Positions 36,056 through 42,637 of a DNA stretch of 64,000 bases are shown piece after piece (the first letter of the stretch is position 1; each line of letters begins with the position of its first letter). The notes under the pieces were generated by a model. It did no database searches. It had not been told where the DNA came from and saw nothing but the letters and a program-made list of their open reading frames with translations. The translations under genes and the position numbers were made by a program. The stretch is from Paenibacillus sp. DCT19 (GTDB taxonomy: Bacteria > Bacillota > Bacilli > Paenibacillales > Paenibacillaceae), in assembly GCF_003268635.1 (NCBI RefSeq), contig NZ_CP029639.1:4971501-5035500 (forward strand), given 5' to 3'.

Positions 36056-36085
36056 ATATTAAGCGGATTTCTTTCCATGTGTCAA
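36056..36085 (-). promoter_or_regulatory. Promoter of the rtcB-AAA operon
   Basis: Minus strand TTGACA (36080-36085) and TAATAT (36056-36061) are 18 bases apart. The transcript would start near 36050, leaving a leader of about 395 bases before rtcB. Confidence 0.65.
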
Positions 36086-36164
36086 CCCTATTCTTGGAAA
36101 TTCTAATAAGCTCTGCGATCGGAAACCGTATCCAGTGGTGTAGCTCTTTAACATGATGCACAAC

Positions 36165-36203
36165 AAAAAGGCAAGATCCGCTGTAAGCGAATCCTGCCTC
36201 TTT
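36165..36203 (-). terminator. Terminator after terC
   Basis: On the minus strand GGCAGGATTCGC pairs with GCGGATCTTGCC around TTACA (one mismatch), followed by TTTTTG. It lies about 40 bases past the TerC stop and isolates the rtcB promoter from read-through. Confidence 0.87.
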
Positions 36204-36241
36204 ACTGTCCTTTATACCTGTTATTTCAAGAAAACTTAAGC

Positions 36242-37060
36242 TTACTTTCCTGCTTGTTGCTCCAACTCTTCGACCGGATTTTCGTTCTCTTTTTCCGGTA
36301 CTTTGGAAGAGAAGAACCAGCCGCAAACGGCAATCGCAATCAGGACAATATAGAATCCGAATTTCCAAATTTTATTTTCCGGGAAATGCTCATCCAGTAC
36401 ACCGAGGGAAGGATGGGCAAGTGTGATAACTGAAAGCTTAACCCCAACCCAACCTACGATGACAAACGCAGCTACTTCAAGTCCTGGACGGGAGTGCAGC
36501 AATTTAACGAAGAATGAAGCTGCAAATCGCATAATCACGAGACCAATGAATCCGCCCAAGAAAATAACGATAAACTGTCCGCCGTCGAGACCACCAATTG
36601 GTGCTAATCCACTTGGCGGCAACGCAACAGCAAGAGCAACAGCGGCCAAGATCGAGTCTACAGCAAATGCAATATCTGCTACTTCAACTTTGAAGACGGT
36701 CATCCAGAAGCCAGCTTGTTTCTTGGGTTTCTTCGGTGTCTGATCTGCCGCTTCATCTGTTTTGTTACGACTACCCAAAATCTTCTTGACGATATGGTTG
36801 ATGGAGATATACAAGAGGTACAGTGCACCAATCGCCTGAACCTGCCACACATCAACGAGGAACGAAATTAGGAACAACGATCCCAAACGGAATATAAATG
36901 CTCCTAACAAACCATAAAACAACGCCTTTTTGCGTTTATCATCTGGTAAGTGTTTGACCATGATTGCGAGCACTAATGCATTATCTGCTGCCAGCAATCC
37001 CTCCAGGACAACTAAGACGGCGAGAACCCATCCATACTCCAATAATAATGATAACTCCAA
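36242..37060 (-). CDS. TerC family integral membrane protein
   Basis: This is a 272-residue polytopic membrane protein (about seven helices) with the TerC signature EGLLAADNALVLAIMVKHLP near the N-terminus and a second conserved acidic motif in EVADIAFAVDSILAAVALAV. The family includes Mn2+ exporters such as MeeF/MeeY (YceF/YkoY) that also help metalate secreted enzymes. The start is a TTG at 37060, because AAGGAGG is 8 bases upstream; the longer frame reads through the riboswitch terminators. The yybP-ykoY Mn2+ riboswitch directly upstream strongly supports a role in Mn2+ efflux. Confidence 0.93.
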   Translation of the reverse strand: MELSLLLEYGWVLAVLVVLEGLLAADNALVLAIMVKHLPDDKRKKALFYGLLGAFIFRLGSLFLISFLVDVWQVQAIGALYLLYISINHIVKKILGSRNKTDEAADQTPKKPKKQAGFWMTVFKVEVADIAFAVDSILAAVALAVALPPSGLAPIGGLDGGQFIVIFLGGFIGLVIMRFAASFFVKLLHSRPGLEVAAFVIVGWVGVKLSVITLAHPSLGVLDEHFPENKIWKFGFYIVLIAIAVCGWFFSSKVPEKENENPVEELEQQAGK

Positions 37061-37093
37061 AATTGACTCCTCCTTAGTATCCTTATGATGTAC

Positions 37094-37135
37094 AAAAAAA
37101 GGACCTTTACCATCGCTGGTAAAGATCCTTTTTAT
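37094..37135 (-). terminator. Second terminator in the terC leader
   Basis: On the minus strand AAAGGATCTTTACC pairs with GGTAAAGGTCCTTT, followed by TTTTTTT. It lies between the riboswitch terminator and the terC ribosome site and shares GGTAAAG/CTTTACC with the first hairpin, as if duplicated. Confidence 0.85.
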
Positions 37136-37139
37136 CCAC

Positions 37140-37265
37140 AAAAAGAGACCTTTACCCAGCATGAAAACTTGGTAAAGGTCTCGCTAACAACAAATTGCTG
37201 CCAATAAAGCCGGGGATAAATCCCGAATTGACGACTTTACTGTGAAAGCTACTCCCCTTTAACAT
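37140..37265 (-). promoter_or_regulatory. yybP-ykoY manganese riboswitch with terminator
   Basis: On the minus strand the conserved pieces occur in order: AAAGGGGAGTAGC, GTCGTCAATTC, CCGGC...GGCAGC, and GTTAGCGAGACC. The last overlaps a perfect terminator stem (GAGACCTTTACC with GGTAAAGGTCTC, 37145-37182) followed by TTTTTG. This is the yybP-ykoY aptamer, in which Mn2+ binding prevents termination and allows expression of Mn2+ exporters. Gene context (terC) agrees. Confidence 0.93.
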
Positions 37266-37311
37266 CAGGATATGTAGTTTTAGATGAAACAGGCTTAAAT
37301 AACCTGTTCTC

Positions 37312-37340
37312 ATCATATTCATAACGTTAATTAAAGTCAA
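37312..37340 (-). promoter_or_regulatory. Promoter of the terC transcript
   Basis: Minus strand TTGACT and TATGAT are separated by 17 bases. Transcription would begin near 37305, just before a small 5' hairpin (AACAGG/CCTGTT) and the riboswitch. Confidence 0.65.
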
Positions 37341-37482
37341 GCTTTATTTAACGAACCATTTTTCGAATAATCAATCCGTTAAAATGTTATCTACGGTATA
37401 CGCTTCTGAACCAAAAGCTTCATCTGAACATAGGATATGACGAAGATTGTTTAAGCTGGAGGGACAAGGAGGAGACAGGTTG

Positions 37483-38583
37483 ATGAAAATAGCTATGGTT
37501 GCACCAGAAAAACTGCCTGTACCTGGAAACGGATCTGTCGAGATCTGTATCTTAGGTATCGCTCGCGAACTCGCCCTCCGACATGAAGTGACCATCATCA
37601 GCCGTGAAATGCCCGGACTGCCGACAACGGAATATGCCGAGGGAATGACTATACGGCGTTTACCTGCCTCCAGTACAGAGAAATATACCCAAGCAGTTAT
37701 TCGTTTATTGAAACACCACAATTTTGACCTGATTCAAGTCGACAACAGGCCGCGCTGTATGGCTGCCATTAAACGAAGCCTTCCTCACATTCCTGTAGTG
37801 CTCTATCTCCATTCCCTTACGTTCGCACAGCCTGGATCAGCACGTCTTGCTTTGATGCGACAGGCCGATCTGATTGCTGTCAACAGCCTTTCACTCAAAC
37901 AGCGACTCAGCCGTAGATTCCCCCAATTAACAAGGCTCATGTCTGTCATTCCGTTAGGTGCCGATCTGGAACGCTTTAAGCCTGCTACAGCGATTGAACG
38001 ACTATACCTTCGAACAGAATTTAATATATCAGAGCCTTTCTCCGTCCTCTATGTTGGCAGACTCATCCCTGGCAAAGGAATCGATGTACTGATTCGTGCG
38101 ATAGCACTCCTGCAACAAGAAATATCGGTCAAACTCATTATTGCAGGCAAAGGGCCACCCCAATACGTTCGTAAACTTCGTCAACTAGCCAAAAAAATGA
38201 ACGTACATGCTTCTTTTCGTGGACAGATTGCGCATAAACGCATCGATCGTTTATACCGAGCTGTAGACTGCCTTGTGTGCCCCTCTCAGCAACATGAAGC
38301 TTTTGGACTGGTGAACGTTGAAGCTATGGCCTCAGGTATTCCTGTTATCGCCTCAGACAATGGCGGAATACGAGAGATCATTGATTCTGGGCATAATGGT
38401 TATTTAATATATCCATATAACAGACCCGAGCCTTTTGCTACAATCCTATATAAGCTAGCTGATAATCCTTCGCTGGCTCGTTCCTTAGGGGAAAACGGAA
38501 GAGAGCACGCCGTTCAAAAGTTTAGCTGGGAGCGCACGGCATTACATCTAGAAGCTGCCTATACCCGGATGATTCGCGAATAG
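37483..38583 (+). CDS. GT4 glycosyltransferase, CotSA-like
   Basis: This 366-residue glycosyltransferase has two Rossmann domains (GT-B fold). The N-terminal domain starts MKIAMVAPEKLPVPGNGSVE, and a linker region (VIPLGADLERFKPATA) is followed by the donor domain with VLYVGRLIPGKGIDVLIRAI. The nucleotide-sugar motif SQQHEAFGLVNVEAMASGIP contains the E-x7-E pattern of retaining GT4 enzymes. The GNGSVE start is typical of CotSA spore-coat proteins. GGAGGA lies 9 bases before the ATG at 37483; a frame from 37447 is weaker. It is transcribed alone, divergent from terC. Acceptor unknown; spore-coat polysaccharide synthesis is a reasonable guess. Confidence 0.87.
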   Translation: MKIAMVAPEKLPVPGNGSVEICILGIARELALRHEVTIISREMPGLPTTEYAEGMTIRRLPASSTEKYTQAVIRLLKHHNFDLIQVDNRPRCMAAIKRSLPHIPVVLYLHSLTFAQPGSARLALMRQADLIAVNSLSLKQRLSRRFPQLTRLMSVIPLGADLERFKPATAIERLYLRTEFNISEPFSVLYVGRLIPGKGIDVLIRAIALLQQEISVKLIIAGKGPPQYVRKLRQLAKKMNVHASFRGQIAHKRIDRLYRAVDCLVCPSQQHEAFGLVNVEAMASGIPVIASDNGGIREIIDSGHNGYLIYPYNRPEPFATILYKLADNPSLARSLGENGREHAVQKFSWERTALHLEAAYTRMIRE

Positions 38584-38641
38584 TTCTGTTTATGGCATCA
38601 AAAATCGAGGCAGACTTTCACATTGAACGAAGCTTGAGAGA

Positions 38642-39004
38642 TCAAGCCTTTTCACGTGATTGCCAGCCTGTTATAAAGGTATCCATGTGTGGAACGGGTA
38701 CCTGCACAATCTCGATTAGCTCAACGATTATCATATCCTTCATCGCAAATCTTACCTTAGCGCAAGTCTGTTGACTGAAGATATCATAGAAGTCTGAACC
38801 GCTCCAACAGCCGTGAGGAATTAGATGCGGATCGTTAACAATATATCCTACGGTTCCAATTGGTGGCATGACAACCTTGATTGCGTGTTGATCCCTACGA
38901 TTATCAGGATCTTTGACCAGAAACAACATGTCTCCTACATGTAAAGCTCCAACACCGTGATAGTGTTCCATCCCATACATGGCTGTAAATAACTCTTTAC
39001 TCAT
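38642..39004 (-). CDS. HIRAN-domain protein
   Basis: This small protein of 120 residues has a pattern resembling the HIRAN domain (known from HLTF/Rad5 as a 3'-DNA-end binder): GVGALHVGDMLFLVKDPDNR, DQHAIKVVMPPIGTVGYIVN and a C-terminal strand rich in Val/Ile. Stand-alone HIRAN proteins in bacteria are thought to bind damaged or stalled DNA, but roles are largely untested. AAAGGAG lies 9 bases before the ATG. It follows the WYL regulator by 43 bases and is probably co-transcribed with it. No nuclease or helicase is adjacent. Confidence 0.7.
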   Translation of the reverse strand: MSKELFTAMYGMEHYHGVGALHVGDMLFLVKDPDNRRDQHAIKVVMPPIGTVGYIVNDPHLIPHGCWSGSDFYDIFSQQTCAKVRFAMKDMIIVELIEIVQVPVPHMDTFITGWQSREKA

Positions 39005-39047
39005 GAATTATACTCCTTTATGTTTTTTCATCATTTCACTTGGGAAC

Positions 39048-40013
39048 TTACGCTTCCCTATCATAAAGCTCCAACCATTGATTTAATTGATTACGAATTT
39101 CCTTTCGGAATTCACGGGGTTCTAACACCTCGGCTTGAGGCCCGAATTGATACAGCCACTTCAGAAATTCACGACTGCTGTTCAACGTCACTTCGAATAA
39201 CAACCCACCGTCAGGCATATCTGTCATACGTGGACGAACAAACATCTCCTCTTCCTTTATGTAAGGGGCTACTTTATCCGAAAATCTAACTTTAAAATGG
39301 ATATGTTCGTCCCCACGGTCGATAGACCATGTATTCTTCATGTACTGCGTTATGTTGAAATCACTTTTGTCAAAATGATTGTTGATTCGAACTACGTCAA
39401 GAAATCGACTGATTCGAAATAAACGCACCTTTTGCAGCAAATGACAATAACCAATTAGATAAAAGCGTTGATCACGCGGTATAAGATAATAGGGGTCAAT
39501 GTCCCGAATTGTGATTTCATTATTCGTCAGTGTATGGTACTGCGTTCGAATCGTTTGTTGATGAAGAATAGCTTCAATAATCGGAATTAACAAATTGGGA
39601 TCTTTACCTTCTTCCCGATAGGCAGGAGTGCCCATACGAATAATACCTGCAATATTTTCCACAATTTCACTGCTTTTGGCATTTGCTCTGGAATGAGCGG
39701 ACATCACTTTATCAAACGCAGAATCGAATTCAATAGGCAGCTTAGAGGTATCCACGACAGATGGAAGCATGGAGAAAACCATCGCTTCCTTTTCCGTAAA
39801 ATCAAGAGGATACATGGAAAATCCCCCAATAAAACGGTAACCTTTGCCATAACCTTCATTTGTTATAGGGGCAACCCTGTCCAAAATCCGTAGGTCACGA
39901 TATATCGTGCGTACCGTTGTATTACATTTTACAGCCAATTCTTTGGCTGTAATACCGGGATTTGCTTGTATAGCCTGAAGTATACGTAGCAGACGAATTA
40001 ATTTCTCTGTCAT
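39048..40013 (-). CDS. WYL-domain transcriptional regulator
   Basis: This 321-residue regulator starts with an N-terminal HTH_11 helix-turn-helix (about 5-55; GITAKELAVKCNTTVRTIYRD, of which the last part is the recognition helix). It has NEGYGKGYRFIGGFSM, a central WYL domain with YYLIPRDQRFYLIGYCH, and a C-terminal WCX region (GGLLFEVTLNSSREFLKWL). It is related to the WYL protein at 16152-17099 but clearly divergent. AGGGGAG precedes the ATG. WYL regulators are often linked to DNA damage and defence genes, which makes the pairing with a HIRAN protein notable. Ligand and targets are unknown. Confidence 0.9.
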   Translation of the reverse strand: MTEKLIRLLRILQAIQANPGITAKELAVKCNTTVRTIYRDLRILDRVAPITNEGYGKGYRFIGGFSMYPLDFTEKEAMVFSMLPSVVDTSKLPIEFDSAFDKVMSAHSRANAKSSEIVENIAGIIRMGTPAYREEGKDPNLLIPIIEAILHQQTIRTQYHTLTNNEITIRDIDPYYLIPRDQRFYLIGYCHLLQKVRLFRISRFLDVVRINNHFDKSDFNITQYMKNTWSIDRGDEHIHFKVRFSDKVAPYIKEEEMFVRPRMTDMPDGGLLFEVTLNSSREFLKWLYQFGPQAEVLEPREFRKEIRNQLNQWLELYDREA

Positions 40014-40230
40014 GTAGTTTCTCCCCTTCGATACTTTATCGGCAAGGAAAACTAGTTCCTTTAGTACACTGGTAAATCTTTAGACCCAATTTTATTTCGC
40101 AATTTCACCACCAACATCTAGTTCTCTTGCACTTATAACGCTATTCCAATATACATTCTCTTACTTGCTTGCGTAAATTAATAATTCAAAGCCCTATTAC
40201 CCATGTCTGATTACCTATATTAATTTTCAC

Positions 40231-40268
40231 AAAAAAAGCCTTATCTCTGATTCAAGAGACAAGGCTTT
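40231..40268 (-). terminator. Terminator
   Basis: On the minus strand AAAGCCTTGTCTCT pairs with AGAGATAAGGCTTT (one mismatch) and TTTT follows. It begins 4 bases past the stop of the hypothetical gene at 40272. Confidence 0.88.
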
Positions 40269-40271
40269 AGC

Positions 40272-40793
40272 TTATAAGGTATGTAGCACTACCAATTGCG
40301 TTAGTACATGGATCATGTGCTCAGCAAGTTCAGGGATATCCCCCATCTGTTCCTCGTTCACGTTACGGTCAAAATGAACTTCGGCGGAGACATGATATAC
40401 CCTCGGCACCTCTTCATATACGTACTGAAGCTTCAGGACAATGCTCTGCTGCGGCCAGCTCTGTTGCAACAACGTATGTATTCTCTCACAATCTGAGTCG
40501 GGCTGTACAACCTTCATACCAAACCGAAGTTGCAAACGACAACCGGGCACCCCATCAGGCTTCTCTAATATTTCAGCAGCAATGGCTTCAAGAGAACTGC
40601 TTAACACTACTTCCCCAGTCACTTCAGGGTGTGACCGCAAACTGAATTGCAACGTAAACTCTCTGGACATGCTCGCCATCTCTAGGCGATCTTGGCGATC
40701 CGTAATAAGAATGAGCTCATCCAGATTATCGAGGTCATAGAGCGTATTCTCGAAGCCTACTTTCAGATTATCAAATACGATTGGATCAAACAT
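40272..40793 (-). CDS. Conserved-looking hypothetical protein
   Basis: This is a 173-residue soluble protein that I cannot place in a family. It starts MFDPIVFDNLKVGFENTLYD, has mixed alpha/beta character, and has no signal peptide, membrane helix, Cys pair or nucleotide motif. Segments such as REFTLQFSLRSHPEVTGEV and VYHVSAEVHFDRNVNEEQMG look like exposed beta strands. The ribosome site (AGTAGG) is weak. An excellent terminator directly at the stop and codon use like its neighbours support a real gene. It is a single-gene transcript between the WYL-HIRAN pair and L25. Confidence 0.72.
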   Translation of the reverse strand: MFDPIVFDNLKVGFENTLYDLDNLDELILITDRQDRLEMASMSREFTLQFSLRSHPEVTGEVVLSSSLEAIAAEILEKPDGVPGCRLQLRFGMKVVQPDSDCERIHTLLQQSWPQQSIVLKLQYVYEEVPRVYHVSAEVHFDRNVNEEQMGDIPELAEHMIHVLTQLVVLHTL

Positions 40794-40972
40794 GATACAT
40801 ACCTACTTTCTTTTCCTTCAACTTAACTAGACTCAGCCATTCCCATATTATAAACGTATGAGCACCCTAATACGTTACTGCCTCATCGTTTCATCTGGCA
40901 GTGGTTACATCTTATCATCTGATGAGGGTTGTTCATACGTCCATTTTGCTCTCCTATCCATACAATTAAGAA

Positions 40973-40997
40973 TAGCCCAGTCCAATGGACTGGGCTT
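40973..40997 (-). terminator. Hairpin after rplY
   Basis: AGCCCAGTCCA is followed directly by its complement TGGACTGGGCT, an 11-base perfect stem 37 bases past the stop. The T run after it (minus strand ATTCTTAATTG) is poor. Confidence 0.65.
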
Positions 40998-41033
40998 GAT
41001 AAGGTGGGAATCCCTCAGGATCTTACACCTTGC

Positions 41034-41666
41034 TTATTCTTCAGTAGACTTCTCTTCCTCAGACGCTGGTTCTGCTTCATCTGCAGAAGCCGTAGGCTCT
41101 TCCTCAACCGCTTGTGGCGGCATCACGGAAGCGATAATAGAATCAGGTGACGTAATTAGCGTCAAGCCCTTATCTAGTTTGATATCGGCAGCTGTTAGAC
41201 GATCACCGATCTCCAGTCCACTTACATCTACCTCGATAGAAGTAGGCAAGTCAGCTGGCAAGCCTTCAACCTCCAACTGAGTTTCCTGTGTCTGGAATAC
41301 GCCGCCTGCCTTTGAGCCAGCCGCTGTACCTTGGAAATCAAGAGATACACTTACGCTGATTGGTTTATTCTTAGAAATCTGCAGAAAGTCTACATGCAAC
41401 AAGCGTCCGTTACGTTCCTGTTGATCCTTGATCAACACTGGAACTGTTTTGCCACCCTCGACATTGAGGTTGAACATTTCGGAGCGTCCTGTACGCGCTA
41501 CCTTCAGCATTTCTTTTTCATCTACATGTATTGAGGTGCCATCTTGTCCTGGTCCATACACGACAGCCGGAACTCGACCGCCCTGTCTCAGCAGGCGCAA
41601 GGCTGCACCTTTCTTTTCAGTTCTTGGGGTTGCCGTAAGTTGAGCCATTTTTCCGTTGGATTTCAT
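41034..41666 (-). CDS. rplY: 50S ribosomal protein L25 / general stress protein Ctc
   Basis: This protein binds 5S rRNA in the large subunit. The N-terminal L25 domain (about 8-100) has RLLRQGGRVPAVVYGPGQ and NGRLLHVDFLQISKNK. The C-terminal TL5/Ctc beta domain (about 105-190) has VEVEGLPADLPTSIEVDVS-like sequence. An acidic tail of Glu/Ser/Ala ends the protein. The 210-residue length is that of the long Ctc form, not the 94-residue E. coli L25. AAGGAGG lies 10 bases before the ATG. In B. subtilis ctc is stress-induced through SigB. Here a SigA-like promoter that also resembles a SigB site lies upstream. Confidence 0.94.
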   Translation of the reverse strand: MKSNGKMAQLTATPRTEKKGAALRLLRQGGRVPAVVYGPGQDGTSIHVDEKEMLKVARTGRSEMFNLNVEGGKTVPVLIKDQQERNGRLLHVDFLQISKNKPISVSVSLDFQGTAAGSKAGGVFQTQETQLEVEGLPADLPTSIEVDVSGLEIGDRLTAADIKLDKGLTLITSPDSIIASVMPPQAVEEEPTASADEAEPASEEEKSTEE

Positions 41667-41783
41667 GATTGAACATCCTCCTTCAAGGGATCCCTACTTC
41701 ATATTGGTTTGAGGAAGCCAGATGCTTCGCAATTAAACCAAATGGGTCTTTATATTCTGTGGCCTAATTAGGAGCCATATCTA

Positions 41784-41811
41784 TATTTACCCCATTGAAA
41801 GAGGTTCTCAA
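41784..41811 (-). promoter_or_regulatory. Candidate promoter of rplY/ctc
   Basis: Minus strand TTGAGA (41806-41811) and TAAATA (41784-41789) are 16 bases apart. The same place contains GTTTGA and GGGTAA at SigB-like spacing, but Paenibacillus is generally thought to lack SigB, so SigA is preferred. Confidence 0.4.
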
Positions 41812-41885
41812 ACATGACTTGTACATTTTTTTTATTTTTTGGCTATCATGTCCTCCCATCCCTACAACCAATTATGCTTATTTCA

Positions 41886-42389
41886 TCATTGGATTGTGTC
41901 TGCTATTTTAATTAATGTTTCGTAGTCATATAAGGGTTCAAGATTGTTATTTTTTCCTGCAACCAGTGAGTAGGTTAACCCCTCATTCCTCCAATAGATC
42001 GCACTTACATGCTCATTTCCTTGATCCCATGTTTGCGAGCCGTTGGCTAGTTTTAACCCTATCTTTCCATTAGGAGACGTATTAACCTTTGAGTTGGTAA
42101 TCATCATAATCAGGTTTAATCCCTGGTCTGTATTGGCATACGTAATTTCTACAGCATCATATGGCTCATTGGCCGCTAGAACTCTTGTTGATTTTTCAGT
42201 CACTTGAAATGGAATTGAAGGTTGTTTGATCTCAAATGGAATCTTCGCCTCTGCCTCTTCAAATGGAATTTCGACTGGAGGATTCAGATCCGAATCATAG
42301 GTCAGTTGAGGACTTTCTGTGTTATGTAAACAAGAAGACAGCAGGATAGGAATCATACAGAGTAGCAGCAGCTTACTTATAGCCTTCAT
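41886..42389 (-). CDS. Lipoprotein of unknown function
   Basis: This 167-residue predicted lipoprotein has a signal peptide with lipobox LLSSC (Cys about residue 20), then a Pro/Glu-rich stretch (NPPVEIPFEEAEAKIPFEI). A small domain follows (YDAVEITYANTDQGLNLIMM, then GNEHVSAIYWRNEGLTYSLV) that resembles DUF4367-type domains found at the end of anti-sigma-factor or sporulation-related lipoproteins. GAGGTG precedes the ATG. It appears to be transcribed alone. Function not known. Confidence 0.8.
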   Translation of the reverse strand: MKAISKLLLLCMIPILLSSCLHNTESPQLTYDSDLNPPVEIPFEEAEAKIPFEIKQPSIPFQVTEKSTRVLAANEPYDAVEITYANTDQGLNLIMMITNSKVNTSPNGKIGLKLANGSQTWDQGNEHVSAIYWRNEGLTYSLVAGKNNNLEPLYDYETLIKIADTIQ

Positions 42390-42550
42390 TACATCACCTC
42401 AATTATAAAGTCGTTACTTTCATTACGTTCCCAAGCACTAAAAAGTTCCATAATTTTACCAATTAAGGTTAAAACGAGTACTATACATCCAGAATTATTG
42501 TGGTCATCTTTATTCTCTTCAAGCGATTAACCATGTATCTATATTGCATT

Positions 42551-42579
42551 AAAAAGCAGCCGGAATTCCTTCCGACTGC
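42551..42579 (-). terminator. Terminator after pullulanase 1
   Basis: On the minus strand GCAGTCGG pairs with CCGGCTGC (one G-U), extended by AA/TT near the loop, and is followed by TTTTT. It is about 60 bases past the stop. Confidence 0.87.
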
Positions 42580-42637
42580 CTGCACGTTATGTGGTTTTAT
42601 GTTTTGTTTACACCTTGTCGATTACAACCTGATTAAA

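Noticed and set aside
36018..36368. 116-codon minus-strand frame between terC and rtcB
   Set aside because: It runs through the terC terminator and the terC 3' end, has no ribosome site, resembles no family and overlaps a strong promoter for the rtcB leader.
41784..41815. SigB promoter for ctc
   Set aside because: GTTTGA and GGGTAA have SigB-like spacing, but Paenibacillus is generally regarded as lacking SigB and an overlapping SigA-like promoter explains the sequence.
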